From: Burkholderia sp. H160
GTDB lineage: Bacteria; Pseudomonadota; Gammaproteobacteria; Burkholderiales; Burkholderiaceae
Assembly: GCA_000173575.1 (NCBI GenBank)
Contig: ABYL01000038.1
Location: 1 to 57,581, forward strand
Reading direction: 5' to 3'
Length of the DNA: 57,581 nucleotides
A program made the position numbers and the translations under genes. The notes under the pieces were generated by a model that saw nothing but the letters and a program-made list of their open reading frames with translations, had not been told where the DNA came from and did not search any database. Below are positions 24,476 to 34,939 of this stretch, piece after piece (position 1 is the stretch's first letter; each line of letters opens with the position of its first letter).

Positions 24476-26023
24476 ATGAGAATGACACTGAACCGAAGGC
24501 TAGGTTCGCTTATGGCGGTATTGTGGCTGGGCTTGATCCTGATCGGTGGCCTGGGAGCCTGGCAGAGCCGCAACCTGATGATGGAGGACCGGCGCGGGGA
24601 GCTTGTGTCGATTGTTCAGCAAGCGATGGGCGTGGCCCAACATTATTACGAGCTGGCACAAAAGGGCACATTGAGCGACGCCGGCGCCCGGCAACAGGCA
24701 CTTGCCACCTTGGCCGCCATGCATTACGGCAAGGACGGCTACCTGGGCATCAACGATTCCCACTACTTCATTGTGATGAATCCGATGATCCCGAAGATGA
24801 ACGGAAAAGACGGCAGCAGCATGCGCGATAGCGTGGGCCAGCCGATTTTCCCGAAGCTCGTGAAGGCCGGTAATCAACCGAACGGCGGCTTCGCCGAATA
24901 TGTCGGCCTGCTGCCGGTAGTGCGCACACCCGCGGCCAAGACCAATTTCGTGATGCGTTTCGAGCCGTGGGACTGGTACCTCGCGACCGGCCTGTACACG
25001 GACGACGTCGACCAGGAATTTCATCGCGAGTTGCTGAAATGGTTCGTCATGACAATCGTACTCGGCGGCGTGTCGTCGTTGATCATGCTCCTCGTCCTGC
25101 GAAGCGTCCGCCACCTGCTCGGTGGCGACATGGAAGTGGCGGTCGACCTGGCGGGGCAGATGTCGAACGGAAATCTGGCAGCCGAAGTGCCGTTGGACTC
25201 GCAAAACTCGGCAAGCTTGCTTCACGCGTTGCATAGGATGCGCCAAGGGCTCGTCGATACGGTGCGGCGCGTGAGCGACGGCGCCGAAAATATCGATACC
25301 GGTGCGGACGAAATCGCGGCGGGCAATAGCGATCTGTCCCAGCGCACCGAGGAGCAGGCGGCCGCACTGCTGCAGACGGCGTCCAGCATGAATGAGATCA
25401 CTCAGACCGTGAAGCGCAATGCCGACAGCGCCGCGCATGCCTCGCGACTTGCCGACGAGGCAGCCAGCGTGGCCCGCAGCGGCAGCGAAGTGGTCGACGA
25501 GGCGGTACGTACGATGGGCGAAATCTCGCGCAGCTCCGAGCAGATCGGCAGCATCATCGAGGTGATCGATGGCATAGCGTTCCAGACCAACATCCTCGCG
25601 CTTAACGCCGCTGTCGAAGCGGCGCGCGCGGGCGACCAGGGCCGGGGTTTTGCGGTGGTCGCGGCGGAAGTGCGTAGCCTCGCGCAGCGCTCGGCCGGGG
25701 CCGCGAAGGAGATCAAGGCGTTGATCGAAAGTTCGGTCCAGGTTGTGCAGACGGGCGCGTCGCAGATTACACAGGCCGGCGACCGCATGGGCAAGATCGT
25801 CTCCGCGATCAATCACGTCAACGATATTCTCGAAGTGATCAGCCGGGCGTCGAGTGAGCAGAGCACGGGCATCGAGCAGGTCAACCGTGCGATCGGTGAG
25901 ATGGATCAGGTGACGCAGCAGAATGCCGCGCTGGTCGAGCAGGCCGCAGCCGCCGCGCACTCTTTACGCGATCAAGTCAAGAGCCTGCGCGGCGCCATCG
26001 CGAGCTTCACACTTCCAGCGTAA
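24476..26023 (+). CDS. Methyl-accepting chemotaxis protein with single-Cache sensor
   Basis: 515 residues. A first membrane segment (about 11-30, [15 protein letters not shown]) is followed by a periplasmic sCache_2-type domain with [18 protein letters not shown] and [15 protein letters not shown], a second membrane segment ([20 protein letters not shown]), and a cytoplasmic coiled coil. The signalling tip is [18 protein letters not shown] followed by [30 protein letters not shown], the universal CheA/CheW contact. sCache_2 receptors often sense small organic acids. The start was placed just before the first membrane helix. Its location beside the uptake genes and the TGGTAT-type operator suggest it senses the aromatic substrate or a product, which is inference. 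Confidence 0.93.
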   Translation: MRMTLNRRLGSLMAVLWLGLILIGGLGAWQSRNLMMEDRRGELVSIVQQAMGVAQHYYELAQKGTLSDAGARQQALATLAAMHYGKDGYLGINDSHYFIVMNPMIPKMNGKDGSSMRDSVGQPIFPKLVKAGNQPNGGFAEYVGLLPVVRTPAAKTNFVMRFEPWDWYLATGLYTDDVDQEFHRELLKWFVMTIVLGGVSSLIMLLVLRSVRHLLGGDMEVAVDLAGQMSNGNLAAEVPLDSQNSASLLHALHRMRQGLVDTVRRVSDGAENIDTGADEIAAGNSDLSQRTEEQAAALLQTASSMNEITQTVKRNADSAAHASRLADEAASVARSGSEVVDEAVRTMGEISRSSEQIGSIIEVIDGIAFQTNILALNAAVEAARAGDQGRGFAVVAAEVRSLAQRSAGAAKEIKALIESSVQVVQTGASQITQAGDRMGKIVSAINHVNDILEVISRASSEQSTGIEQVNRAIGEMDQVTQQNAALVEQAAAAAHSLRDQVKSLRGAIASFTLPA

Positions 26024-26184
26024 AAGGCGAGCGTACATAACGGCTTTGTCACGGTAAGGATCGAGCGCCGAATCAGTTTCGCGCCGGAGGCGCCGGAGAC
26101 CTCGCAACATAAGAAGCACCTTGCATGTCGCCTTCGCTGTTCCCTTCATCCCTACTGCGACAAAATCCGTATTTTCTGTAAGTC

Positions 26185-27060
26185 TCAATGGTCATTGGAC
26201 TTTGCATCATACTGAGAGAGTTCACTGAATTGACTGTCTCGGGCTCCGAGGGGCACGAATTGCGGCGGTCGGCGTTCGACAAAGCTTGCAACTCCTTCGG
26301 CAAAGTCTTGACGATGGCCGGCCGCGTGGCCGAGAGCCTTGGCGTAATCCTCTGCTTCATTCAAATCTCGGTTCCAGTCCGTATTGACCTGAAGTTTGGC
26401 GTCTGCCATAGCGATGGGCGAACACCAATCGGCGAGGTCGCGGGCGTAACCCAAGACCCCGTCGAGCAGTTCGTGGTCGTCCAATACACCGCTAACCAGC
26501 CCGATTCGTTCCGCTTCTGCGGAATCCACCTTCCGCCCAGACATGATGAGGTCCATGGCTCGTCCGTGGCCGACCAACCGCGGCAGGATCCACGAAGTCC
26601 CATACTCGGCATTTAATCCTCGCCGAGTGAACGCGCACGTAAACACGGCACTTCTGGCAGCAAAGCGCACATCGAAGTGGAGTGCCTGAACAAGGCCAAA
26701 CCCTGCGCACGGACCGTTGATGGCACCGACGATGGGCTTGCGAATGTTCATGGCGTGAGTCATGCGCCGGCCCTTTGATGGCATCCGCTGCGCTCCGGCG
26801 GCCGACAGGGTCAATACTTCGGCGTCCATGCCGGAGCAGAAACCGCGGCCGGCTCCGGTGACTACAATTACATGCACGGCTGGATCAGCATCAGCTTCAT
26901 CGAGGAGATCGAAGTAAAGATCCCCCAGATCGTAGGTCCACGCGTTCAGACGCTCCGGGCGGTTAAGGGTGAGAATCAACGTGCGGCCGTCGAGCTGGCG
27001 CTTAACGTCTGGTTCGCTCATAGGAGTACTTTGCTTTCGGTAGTTGCAAGTGCCGGCCAT
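26185..27060 (-). CDS. Enoyl-CoA hydratase/isomerase family protein
   Basis: 291 residues, slightly long for a crotonase. It has GFCSGMDAEVLT for the first oxyanion segment and NGPCAGFGLVQALHFDVRFA for the second. The usual first catalytic Glu is replaced (VQ in place of xE), while Glu in GLNAEYGTSWILPRLVG is kept, as in a subgroup of actinobacterial-type EchA proteins. GGAGGAGGAG lies six bases before the ATG, fixing the start. The gene is followed by a FolM-like reductase upstream of it and has no partner dehydrogenase nearby, so its pathway role is unknown. Confidence 0.86.
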   Translation of the reverse strand: MAGTCNYRKQSTPMSEPDVKRQLDGRTLILTLNRPERLNAWTYDLGDLYFDLLDEADADPAVHVIVVTGAGRGFCSGMDAEVLTLSAAGAQRMPSKGRRMTHAMNIRKPIVGAINGPCAGFGLVQALHFDVRFAARSAVFTCAFTRRGLNAEYGTSWILPRLVGHGRAMDLIMSGRKVDSAEAERIGLVSGVLDDHELLDGVLGYARDLADWCSPIAMADAKLQVNTDWNRDLNEAEDYAKALGHAAGHRQDFAEGVASFVERRPPQFVPLGARDSQFSELSQYDAKSNDH

Positions 27061-27105
27061 TGTTTGCTCCTCCTCCAGCGGAGAAAGGAGAACACTATCT
27101 GCGAT

Positions 27106-27960
27106 TCACAGCTCGTCCGCAGAGATGCACGCAGCCGCCGGGCGGCTTGCGGACACCGAGTTCATGAACATGACGTCGCGGCGACTCGATACGAGGTGCT
27201 GCCCTCCATCAACAACCAATGTCGTCCCCGTGACGCCATGTGCATTGGCGAGATATGCTGCCGCTTCGACGATATCGTCGGGTCTCGAACCTCGCAGAAG
27301 CGGCGTCATCTTGTGGACTGTTTCGAATTGTTCCGGTGTTTGATCGCCCGATACTAACGTCAATCCCGGAGCCAGCCCTACGACTCTGACTTTCGGAGCG
27401 AGAGCTTGTGCGAGCGCGACGGTCGCGTTGGCCAGCGCGGCCTTGGTTGCCGTGTAGGAAATGTAGTCGGGGTTCATGTTGAAAAGCTTCTGGTCAAGCA
27501 CATTCACGACGACGCCACGCTTCGCCTCGTCCGATACCGCACTGTCCGGCACCACCTCGAAGAGTCCTCGTGCCAGCGCCAGCGGCGCGGCGACGTTAGT
27601 CGCCATGAGTTCGAGCAATCGCGCATAACCAAATGTTTGCGCAGTATCCTCATCGAACCGTGACGCACAGTTGAGGACACAGTCAAGTCGACCGAATGCC
27701 TCCACGCACGCTGGTACTAGTTGCTTGACCTGTTCCTCGATCGCCAGGTCAGCGCATAGGGCCACCGACCTGCGCCCCTGCGATTTGATGTGATCGACGA
27801 CCACTCGGGCTTCCTGCTTTGATTCGTGATAATGCACCGCGACATCCCATCCTCGCGTAGCAAAACCGAGGGCAAGCGCCCGGCCGATCCGCTTGGCGGC
27901 TCCTGTTACGAGTACAGCGCGGCGGGACGATCCACCATGATCCGAGGATGATTCGATCAT
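27106..27960 (-). CDS. SDR of the pteridine reductase/FolM type
   Basis: 284 residues from the chosen ATG. The cofactor motif is TGAAKRIG (19-26), characteristic of PTR1 and FolM rather than the TGxxxGIG of classical SDRs. The active site has Asp in VVNVLDQKLF where most SDRs have Ser, then YISYTATKAAL with the Tyr-x3-Lys pair, again as in PTR1. It probably reduces a dihydropteridine such as dihydromonapterin with NADPH. An upstream in-frame GTG would add 15 residues with no clear ribosome site at either start. The tail beyond GGQHL is longer than usual. It lies 94 bases after panC on the same strand. Confidence 0.8.
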   Translation of the reverse strand: MIESSSDHGGSSRRAVLVTGAAKRIGRALALGFATRGWDVAVHYHESKQEARVVVDHIKSQGRRSVALCADLAIEEQVKQLVPACVEAFGRLDCVLNCASRFDEDTAQTFGYARLLELMATNVAAPLALARGLFEVVPDSAVSDEAKRGVVVNVLDQKLFNMNPDYISYTATKAALANATVALAQALAPKVRVVGLAPGLTLVSGDQTPEQFETVHKMTPLLRGSRPDDIVEAAAYLANAHGVTGTTLVVDGGQHLVSSRRDVMFMNSVSASRPAAACISADEL

Positions 27961-28054
27961 TTCAAACGGCCGGATTAGGAAGGCGCGTGGCCTTCGGATT
28001 GACACCCTACCCTGCTTTTCCGCGAGCGCGGCGGCAAGTCTGTGCTTGGGAAGC

Positions 28055-28927
<873 letters not shown>

Positions 28928-30598
28928 TCACATGTTTGGGTAATTCGGCCCACCGCCGCCTTCCGGCGTGACCCAGACGATGTTCTGTGTCGGGTCCTTG
29001 ATGTCGCAGGTCTTGCAATGCACGCAATTCTGCGCGTTGATTTGCAGACGGTCCTCTTCCTGATCGTCCTTCACATACTCGTAGACACCTGCTGGACAGA
29101 AACGCGATTCTGGGCCCGCATAAGTTCGCAGGTTCACGTTCACGGGCACACTCGTGTCCCTGAGCGTCAAGTGCGCCGGCTGATTCTCTTCGTGGTTTGT
29201 ATTCGAAATGAAAACAGACGACAAACGATCGAACGTGAGTTTGCCGTCAGGTTTTGGATACTCGATCGGCTTGCACTGCGACGCGGGCTTCAGCATTTCG
29301 TGATCGCGATGCTGGTGATGCAGGGTCCAAGGCACATTGCCGCCGAGCACCTTCTGCTCGATGCCGACCATCAGCGTGCCGAGGTACAGGCCTTTGCTCA
29401 TCCACTGCTTGAAGTTGCGCGCCTTGTACAGCTCGGTGTAGAGCCACGACTGCTTGAACGCTTCCGGATAGGCCGCGAGTTCGTCGTGCTGGCGGCCAGC
29501 CCGCAGCGCATCGAAGGCGGCATCCGCGGCTAGCATGCCGGTCTTGATCGCCGCGTGGCTGCCTTTGATGCGCGAGGCGTTCAGGAAGCCCGCGTCGTCG
29601 CCCACGAGCGCACCGCCTGGGAATACGAGCTTCGGTAGCGACATCAGGCCGCCAGCCGTGATCGCGCGCGCGCCATACGACACGCGCTTGCCGCCTTCCA
29701 GGAACTTGCGGATCCCGGGGTGAGTCTTGTAGCGCTGGAACTCCTCGAACGGCGAAAGGTAGGGGTTCTGATACGCGAGACCGACGACAAAGCCCACCAT
29801 CACCTGGTTGTTATCGATGTGGTACAAAAATGAGCCACCGTAGGTGTCCGACTCCAGCGGCCAACCGGCCGTGTGGATCACCAGACCCGGCTGATGTTTC
29901 GTAGGATCGATCTCCCACAGCTCCTTGATGCCGATACCGTAGACCTGCGGGTCGGCGTTCTTGCCGAGATTGAAATTCTCATTGAGCTGGCGGCCAAGGT
30001 GACCGCGGCAGCCTTCGCAGAACAGCGTGTATTTCGCGTGCAGCTCCATCCCGAGCTGGAAGTTCTCGGTGGGCTCGCCGTCTTTGCCTATTCCCATGTT
30101 GCCGGTGGCGACACCCTTGACCGAGCCGTCCTCGTTGTAGAGGACTTCAGCTGCCGGAAAGCCCGGGAAAATCTCCACGCCGAGCGCCTCGGCTTGCTGA
30201 CCCAGCCAACGCGTGACGTTCGCGAGGCTGATCACGTAGTTGCCATGATTCTTGAAGTTGTCCGGCAATGCCCAGTTTGGCACCGACTTCGCGCCTGTTT
30301 CCGAAAGGAAGAGAAACCTGTCTTCCGTCACGGGCACGTTAAGCGGCGCGCCCTGTTCCTTCCAGTCGGGCATGAGTTCATTGAGCGCGCGCGGGTCCAT
30401 GACAGCGCCGGAGAGAATATGCGCCCCAATCTCAGAGCCTTTTTCCAGCACACAGACGCCAATCTCGCCCCCTTGTTCGGCTGCTAGCTGCTTCAGGTGG
30501 ATCGCCGCGGAGAGGCCTGCGGGACCGCCGCCGACGATTACCACGTCGTATTCCATCGACTCGCGCGACCCATGACCTTGCTGATTCTCTTCCGCCAT
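28928..30598 (-). CDS. Electron transfer flavoprotein-ubiquinone oxidoreductase
   Basis: 556 residues, the normal length of ETF-QO. The FAD-binding motif YDVVIVGGGPAGLSAAI is near the N-terminus. The ubiquinone/membrane region includes GGLMSLPKLVFPGGALVGDDAGFLN. The C-terminal 4Fe-4S cluster site is CPAGVYEY followed by NCVHCKTCDIKDP. It takes electrons from reduced ETF to quinone at the inner membrane and so completes the respiratory link of the acyl-CoA dehydrogenases in this window. AAGGAGG lies nine bases before the chosen ATG; earlier in-frame starts give a non-family extension. Confidence 0.96.
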   Translation of the reverse strand: MAEENQQGHGSRESMEYDVVIVGGGPAGLSAAIHLKQLAAEQGGEIGVCVLEKGSEIGAHILSGAVMDPRALNELMPDWKEQGAPLNVPVTEDRFLFLSETGAKSVPNWALPDNFKNHGNYVISLANVTRWLGQQAEALGVEIFPGFPAAEVLYNEDGSVKGVATGNMGIGKDGEPTENFQLGMELHAKYTLFCEGCRGHLGRQLNENFNLGKNADPQVYGIGIKELWEIDPTKHQPGLVIHTAGWPLESDTYGGSFLYHIDNNQVMVGFVVGLAYQNPYLSPFEEFQRYKTHPGIRKFLEGGKRVSYGARAITAGGLMSLPKLVFPGGALVGDDAGFLNASRIKGSHAAIKTGMLAADAAFDALRAGRQHDELAAYPEAFKQSWLYTELYKARNFKQWMSKGLYLGTLMVGIEQKVLGGNVPWTLHHQHRDHEMLKPASQCKPIEYPKPDGKLTFDRLSSVFISNTNHEENQPAHLTLRDTSVPVNVNLRTYAGPESRFCPAGVYEYVKDDQEEDRLQINAQNCVHCKTCDIKDPTQNIVWVTPEGGGGPNYPNM

Positions 30599-30712
30599 CC
30601 CCACTGCCTCCTTGACGCCTCGAAACGTCGCCATACTCGTTGGACTGTCGCCCGTCGAGGGCGCCGTCAGCACGGGAATTGCGCTCGGCATCTCCCGTAG
30701 CCGACAGCAAGG

Positions 30713-30741
30713 AGTATATATAAATGAATGGCGTATAACAA
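30713..30741 (-). promoter_or_regulatory. Predicted promoter of the ETF-QO gene
   Basis: On the minus strand TTGTTA and TATACT are separated by exactly 17 bases. It lies about 115 bases upstream of the ETF-QO ATG, so this gene has its own sigma-70-type promoter and need not depend on the cysNC operon. Confidence 0.6.
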
Positions 30742-30759
30742 TATGAACGCAAAGGGGCT

Positions 30760-30776
30760 AACACTGGCACAGTGTT
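30760..30776. terminator. Short inverted repeat after cysNC
   Basis: AACACTG-GCA-CAGTGTT, a perfect 7-bp repeat with a 3-base loop between the cysNC stop and the ETF-QO promoter. There is no T-run after it, so it may be a weak terminator or a protein site. Confidence 0.35.
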
Positions 30777-30806
30777 GACGGGCGAGGACCCGCGCTCCGC
30801 GCCGTC

Positions 30807-32732
30807 TCAGAGCGGCGCGCCCCTCGACACGTCAAGGAATCCCAGGGTCTGCAGTTTCTCGAAGATCGCCTCTACAGCCATTTCGGGAGGAATGGTCGTG
30901 GTATGAATGTGGACTTCGGGATTTTGCGGAGCCTCGTAGGGCGAATCGATGCCTGTAAAGTTCTTCAACTCCCCGCGACGCGCCTTCTTGTAGAGTCCCT
31001 TCGGATCACGCCCCTCGGCCACTTCGAGTGGTGTGTCGATGAAGACCTCGATGAATTCACCATCCTCCATCAGCTCGCGTGCCAGGGCGCGCTCGGCACG
31101 AAACGGCGAAATGAATGCGGTAATCACGATCACGCCCGCATCTGCCATCAATTTCGCCACCTCGGCAATCCGGCGGATGTTTTCCACCCGGTCTTCGGCC
31201 GTGAATCCGAGATCCTTGTTCAATCCGTGCCGAACATTGTCCCCATCGAGCAGATAGGTTCGCTTGCCCATTGCATGCAAGCGCTTCTCAAGCAGATTTG
31301 CAATGGTCGATTTACCCGCGCCTGAAAGTCCTGTTAGCCAGACAACGCCGCTCTGGTGCCCATTGAGCACCCGCCGCGCGCGTTTATCGACTTCCAGCGT
31401 CTGCCATCGAATATTGTTCGCACGGCGCAGTGCGAAGCGCAGCATACCGGCACCGACCGTGCTGTTGGTCATACGGTCAATCACTATGAAACCGCCCGTC
31501 TCGCGGTTCTGCTCGTACGGATCGAAAGCAATTGCGCGGTCAAACTCAAATTCTGCGACGCCGATTTCGTTCAAGGCGAGCGTCTCACTGGCCATGTGGG
31601 CAAGCGTGTCGACATTCAGCTTGTATTTGAGCGGCAATATCGTTGCCGTGACGGTCCGAGTGCCAATCTTCAGCAAGTAACTGCGCCCACGAAGCATGGG
31701 TTGGTCGCTCATCCACACGAGCGTCGCTTCGAACTGGTCGGCAACCTGTGCAGGCGAATCAGCCGTTGAGATCAAATCTCCACGAGAGACATCCACTTCA
31801 TCGGCGAGCAGAAGCGTCACGGACTGTTCGGCGAAGGCCTCATCCAGATCGCCATCCGTCGTCACGATTCTTGCGACGGTGCTTTCCCGCCCCGATGGCT
31901 GTACTTGTACACGCTGTCCGACACGCACCACACCGGACGCAATCGTTCCCGCAAACCCACGGAAATCAAGGTGAGGGCGGTTGACCCACTGCACCGGGAA
32001 ACGGAACGGCTGTGTCTGCAAATGCGCTTCGTCGATCTCGACCGTTTCGAGGTGATGCATCAAAGACGTGCCGTCGTACCATGCCGTCTTCGTGCTCCTA
32101 TTGACGATGTTGTCACCATTCACGCCCGAAATTGGGATCGCCGTCACACCAGGTATGCCGATCTTTCCAGCAAATTCGCGATACTCGCGTGAGATTTCGT
32201 CGAATCGTTCACGGGAATACCCGACCAGGTCCATTTTATTCACCGCGAGAACAACGTTGCGAATGCCGATCAGCGACACGAGGTAGCTGTGCCGACGCGT
32301 TTGCTGCAAGATGCCTTTTCGCGCATCGACCAGGATGACGGCCAGATCCGCCGTGGAAGCTCCCGTTATCATGTTGCGGGTGTATTGCTCGTGCCCGGGC
32401 GTATCGGCGACGATGAACTTGCGGCGGTCGGTCGAGAAAAACCGGTAGGCGACGTCGATAGTGATGCCCTGCTCGCGCTCCGCTGCAAGCCCGTCCAGCA
32501 GCAACGCATAGTCTATTTCGCCACCACGCGTACCCGCCTTCTTCGAATCGGCTTCGAGCTCGGCAAGCTGGTCCTCGAATAGCATTTTCGATTCGTAAAG
32601 TAGTCGGCCAATCAACGTGCTTTTGCCGTCATCCACACTCCCGCATGTGATGAAACGCAGAAGACTCTTTCTTTCGTGCTGCTTCAGGTACCGTTCTATA
32701 TCGGTCCCGATCAGCTCAGAGACGTGTGCCAT
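30807..32732 (-). CDS. cysNC: Bifunctional sulfate adenylyltransferase subunit 1 / adenylylsulfate kinase
   Basis: 641 residues in two parts. The N-terminal CysN GTPase has GSVDDGKST (31-39), DTPGHEQY (110-117) and NKMDL. The C-terminal APS kinase (CysC) starts after about residue 450 with [24 protein letters not shown] and [15 protein letters not shown]. With CysD it makes APS from sulfate and ATP, and the CysC part phosphorylates it to PAPS. The start MAHVSELIG overlaps the cysD stop by one base (TAATG). Unlike a plain assimilation cluster, there is no APS/PAPS reductase or sulfite reductase here; a sulfotransferase is in the same operon instead. Confidence 0.95.
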   Translation of the reverse strand: MAHVSELIGTDIERYLKQHERKSLLRFITCGSVDDGKSTLIGRLLYESKMLFEDQLAELEADSKKAGTRGGEIDYALLLDGLAAEREQGITIDVAYRFFSTDRRKFIVADTPGHEQYTRNMITGASTADLAVILVDARKGILQQTRRHSYLVSLIGIRNVVLAVNKMDLVGYSRERFDEISREYREFAGKIGIPGVTAIPISGVNGDNIVNRSTKTAWYDGTSLMHHLETVEIDEAHLQTQPFRFPVQWVNRPHLDFRGFAGTIASGVVRVGQRVQVQPSGRESTVARIVTTDGDLDEAFAEQSVTLLLADEVDVSRGDLISTADSPAQVADQFEATLVWMSDQPMLRGRSYLLKIGTRTVTATILPLKYKLNVDTLAHMASETLALNEIGVAEFEFDRAIAFDPYEQNRETGGFIVIDRMTNSTVGAGMLRFALRRANNIRWQTLEVDKRARRVLNGHQSGVVWLTGLSGAGKSTIANLLEKRLHAMGKRTYLLDGDNVRHGLNKDLGFTAEDRVENIRRIAEVAKLMADAGVIVITAFISPFRAERALARELMEDGEFIEVFIDTPLEVAEGRDPKGLYKKARRGELKNFTGIDSPYEAPQNPEVHIHTTTIPPEMAVEAIFEKLQTLGFLDVSRGAPL

Positions 32733-33634
32733 TAGAAGTACCCCTCTTGTTTCTTCCTCTCCATGGATGCAGCGCCGTCGTGATCGATCACGCGCCCTTG
32801 CCGCTCGGAGGTCGTCGTCAGGAGCATTTCCTGAATGATTTTCGGCAATGTCGTGGCGTTCGACTCGACCGCACCGGTCAGCGGATAGCAACCAAGCGTG
32901 CGGAAGCGCACCATTCTCTCTTCTATTCTCTCGTGCGGCTTGAGTGGCATGCGGTCATCGTCCACCATCACTAGCGTGCCGTCCCGATTCACTACGGGTC
33001 GCCTCGCCGCGAAATAAAGTGGCACGATAGGGATATTTTCGAGGTGGATGTACTGCCAGATGTCTAGCTCGGTCCAGTTGGAGATGGGAAACACACGGAT
33101 CGACTCGCCATGGTTCTTTCGCGCGTTATACAGGCGCCACAGTTCGGGTCGCTGATTCTTCGGGTCCCACTGATGGGTGGCCGTGCGGAATGAAAAGATT
33201 CGCTCTTTCGCACGCGATTTCTCTTCGTCTCTGCGGGCACCCCCGAAAGCGACGTCGAAGCCGTGCTTTTCGAGCGCCTGCTTCAGGCCTTGCGTCTTCC
33301 ACATGTCGGTGTGAACCTGCGAACCGTGATCGAACGGGTTGATCCCCAGTTCTTTCGCCTCCGGATTCTGGTGAACGATCAAGTCCATTCCGCTCTCGCG
33401 AGCCATCCGGTCGCGCATCGCGTACATGTCGCGGAACTTCCATGTGGTGTCCACATGCAGAAGCGGAAACGGCGGAGATGCCGGGTAAAACGCCTTTTTT
33501 GCCAGATGGAGCATGCAGGCGCTGTCCTTCCCGACCGAGTAAAGCATCACTGGGCGTCGCGCCTCAGCGACGACTTCTCGCATGATATGAATGCTCTCGG
33601 CTTCAAGTCGCTGCAGATGCGTCAAAGTAGGCAT
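32732..33634 (-). CDS. cysD: Sulfate adenylyltransferase subunit 2
   Basis: 300 residues, the usual CysD length. The PP-loop SVGKDSA (33-39) lies near the N-terminus; [21 protein letters not shown] and [16 protein letters not shown] follow as in all CysD proteins. It catalyses APS formation from sulfate and ATP, driven by GTP hydrolysis in CysN. The C-terminus KKQEGYF is the family ending. It is translationally coupled to cysNC and lies 25 bases after cysQ, with AGGAGG-like sequence before the ATG. Confidence 0.96.
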   Translation of the reverse strand: MPTLTHLQRLEAESIHIMREVVAEARRPVMLYSVGKDSACMLHLAKKAFYPASPPFPLLHVDTTWKFRDMYAMRDRMARESGMDLIVHQNPEAKELGINPFDHGSQVHTDMWKTQGLKQALEKHGFDVAFGGARRDEEKSRAKERIFSFRTATHQWDPKNQRPELWRLYNARKNHGESIRVFPISNWTELDIWQYIHLENIPIVPLYFAARRPVVNRDGTLVMVDDDRMPLKPHERIEERMVRFRTLGCYPLTGAVESNATTLPKIIQEMLLTTTSERQGRVIDHDGAASMERKKQEGYF

Positions 33635-33659
33635 AGCAAATCCTCTTACAAAAGGAGGT

Positions 33660-34433
33660 TCACTGCGCGGCGGCGATGGCGGCCAGCATCAATTCGGCGA
33701 TCTCACGTCGACATATGAGTAAATCAGGCATCGAAACGTCTGACCCGTTATAGGTGCACGGGCTGCCGTCAATGCGGCTAGCGTGAAGGCCAGCCGCGAG
33801 CGCGACGCCTACTGGAGCGCACGAATCCCATTCGTATTGGCCGCCGGCATGGAGATATGCATGAGCCTCACCACGCAGCACGGCCATTGCCTTTGCACCT
33901 GCCGAGCCCATGGGTACAAGGTCAGCATTCAAGCGCTCGGCAACCCTCAGTGCCAGTGCCGGGGCACGGGAACGGCTCACGAGAATTTTCAGGCGCCCTT
34001 CAGGCGCTGGCGGCAACTCAGGCGGCGATAGCGTTCCGAATGTCTCGCCACGAGCCGGAAGCGCCACAGCGCAAGCGCGAGGCTTGCCGCAAACTGTCAG
34101 TGCCACATGGACCGCCCAGTCCTCGCGCCGCTCAAGGCATTCGCCGTACTCGCGCGTGCCATCGAGCGGGTCGATGATCCATACTCGATCGAGGGCTAGC
34201 CGCTTTGGATCGGGCACGGACTCTTCCGAGAGAAAGCCGTCTTCCGGTCGGGTGTGAGCGAGAATGTGTGTAATCATCTCGTTTGCGGTCGCATCGCCAA
34301 CCACTCCCAACGGTTTGCCCGCCAGCACTGCCGACTCGCGTATCGCGTTCAAGGCGTTACCAGCCGCCGTAGCGATGTGCACCGCGAGACGGTGATCATC
34401 ATCAACCGAAACCGCCATGCTGACCGCGTTCAT
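33660..34433 (-). CDS. cysQ: 3'(2'),5'-bisphosphate nucleotidase (CysQ)
   Basis: 257 residues of the inositol-monophosphatase fold. The metal signature [12 protein letters not shown] (85-96) and the C-terminal [13 protein letters not shown] block are intact. CysQ dephosphorylates PAP, the by-product of PAPS-using enzymes, to AMP. A cysQ placed with PAPS-making genes and a sulfotransferase fits removal of inhibitory PAP made by the sulfotransferase. Its ATG overlaps the VOC gene stop by four bases. Other IMPase-family activities are possible, but context favours CysQ. Confidence 0.9.
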   Translation of the reverse strand: MNAVSMAVSVDDDHRLAVHIATAAGNALNAIRESAVLAGKPLGVVGDATANEMITHILAHTRPEDGFLSEESVPDPKRLALDRVWIIDPLDGTREYGECLERREDWAVHVALTVCGKPRACAVALPARGETFGTLSPPELPPAPEGRLKILVSRSRAPALALRVAERLNADLVPMGSAGAKAMAVLRGEAHAYLHAGGQYEWDSCAPVGVALAAGLHASRIDGSPCTYNGSDVSMPDLLICRREIAELMLAAIAAAQ

Positions 34434-34939
34434 TGAACCGCCCCATTGCGAGGCACCTGCTGCATCGCAGCGAGCCCGGCTGGCGTGTACCAGATGTGCT
34501 CGATATAGTGCCCTAGCGTCGCCCGGTGATCTGTGTAGAAGTAACGGGCGGACCCAGGCGACTGGCCGTCGATAACGATGGGCACGCCCGCGGCAGCCAT
34601 TTCCTCACGCTGTGTCTCGAAGGCCGCTTCACTCCCGATCAACTGCGCTATGTGATGATGGCGAATCGCGAAACCGTCTCGAGGCAAGACATCACGATAA
34701 ACGCGGTCGTCGCCCGAGAGCGGCTCGATCAGTTCCAGCTGAACTGACCCGACGAACGCAAGTGCGATGTTCAGCTTGCAGCGACGTCCCGCGATGGACT
34801 CTATTTCAATACCCGGCAAGCGAGCCCAGGCCGGCACCTGCTGTTCCCTGCAAAAGCGGTCAATTGCCTCGTCCACATCCGTCGTGACGTACGCAATCTG
34901 CAGAAAGCCGGAAAACGGGGAAAGCGAGAGCGTTCTCAT
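34430..34939 (-). CDS. VOC (glyoxalase/dioxygenase superfamily) protein
   Basis: 169 residues. It begins with FLQIAYVTTDVDEAIDRFCREQ, a typical first strand-helix of the vicinal-oxygen-chelate fold, and has VQLELIEPLSGDD (Glu on the metal strand) in the first module. The second module contains HHHIAQLIGS and ends SARYFYTDHRATLGHYIEHIWY. The candidate metal residues are Glu and His in these segments. Some VOC proteins near steroid or polycyclic pathways are isomerases or epimerases. Coupled translation with the sulfotransferase (one-base overlap) and cysQ (four-base overlap) ties it to the sulfation operon, but its reaction is unknown. Confidence 0.72.
   Translation of the reverse strand: MRTLSLSPFSGFLQIAYVTTDVDEAIDRFCREQQVPAWARLPGIEIESIAGRRCKLNIALAFVGSVQLELIEPLSGDDRVYRDVLPRDGFAIRHHHIAQLIGSEAAFETQREEMAAAGVPIVIDGQSPGSARYFYTDHRATLGHYIEHIWYTPAGLAAMQQVPRNGAVQ

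Noticed and set aside
30807-34433. Ordinary sulfate assimilation operon
   Set aside because: No cysH, cysI, cysJ or sulfate uptake genes; the set is fused by overlaps to a sulfotransferase.
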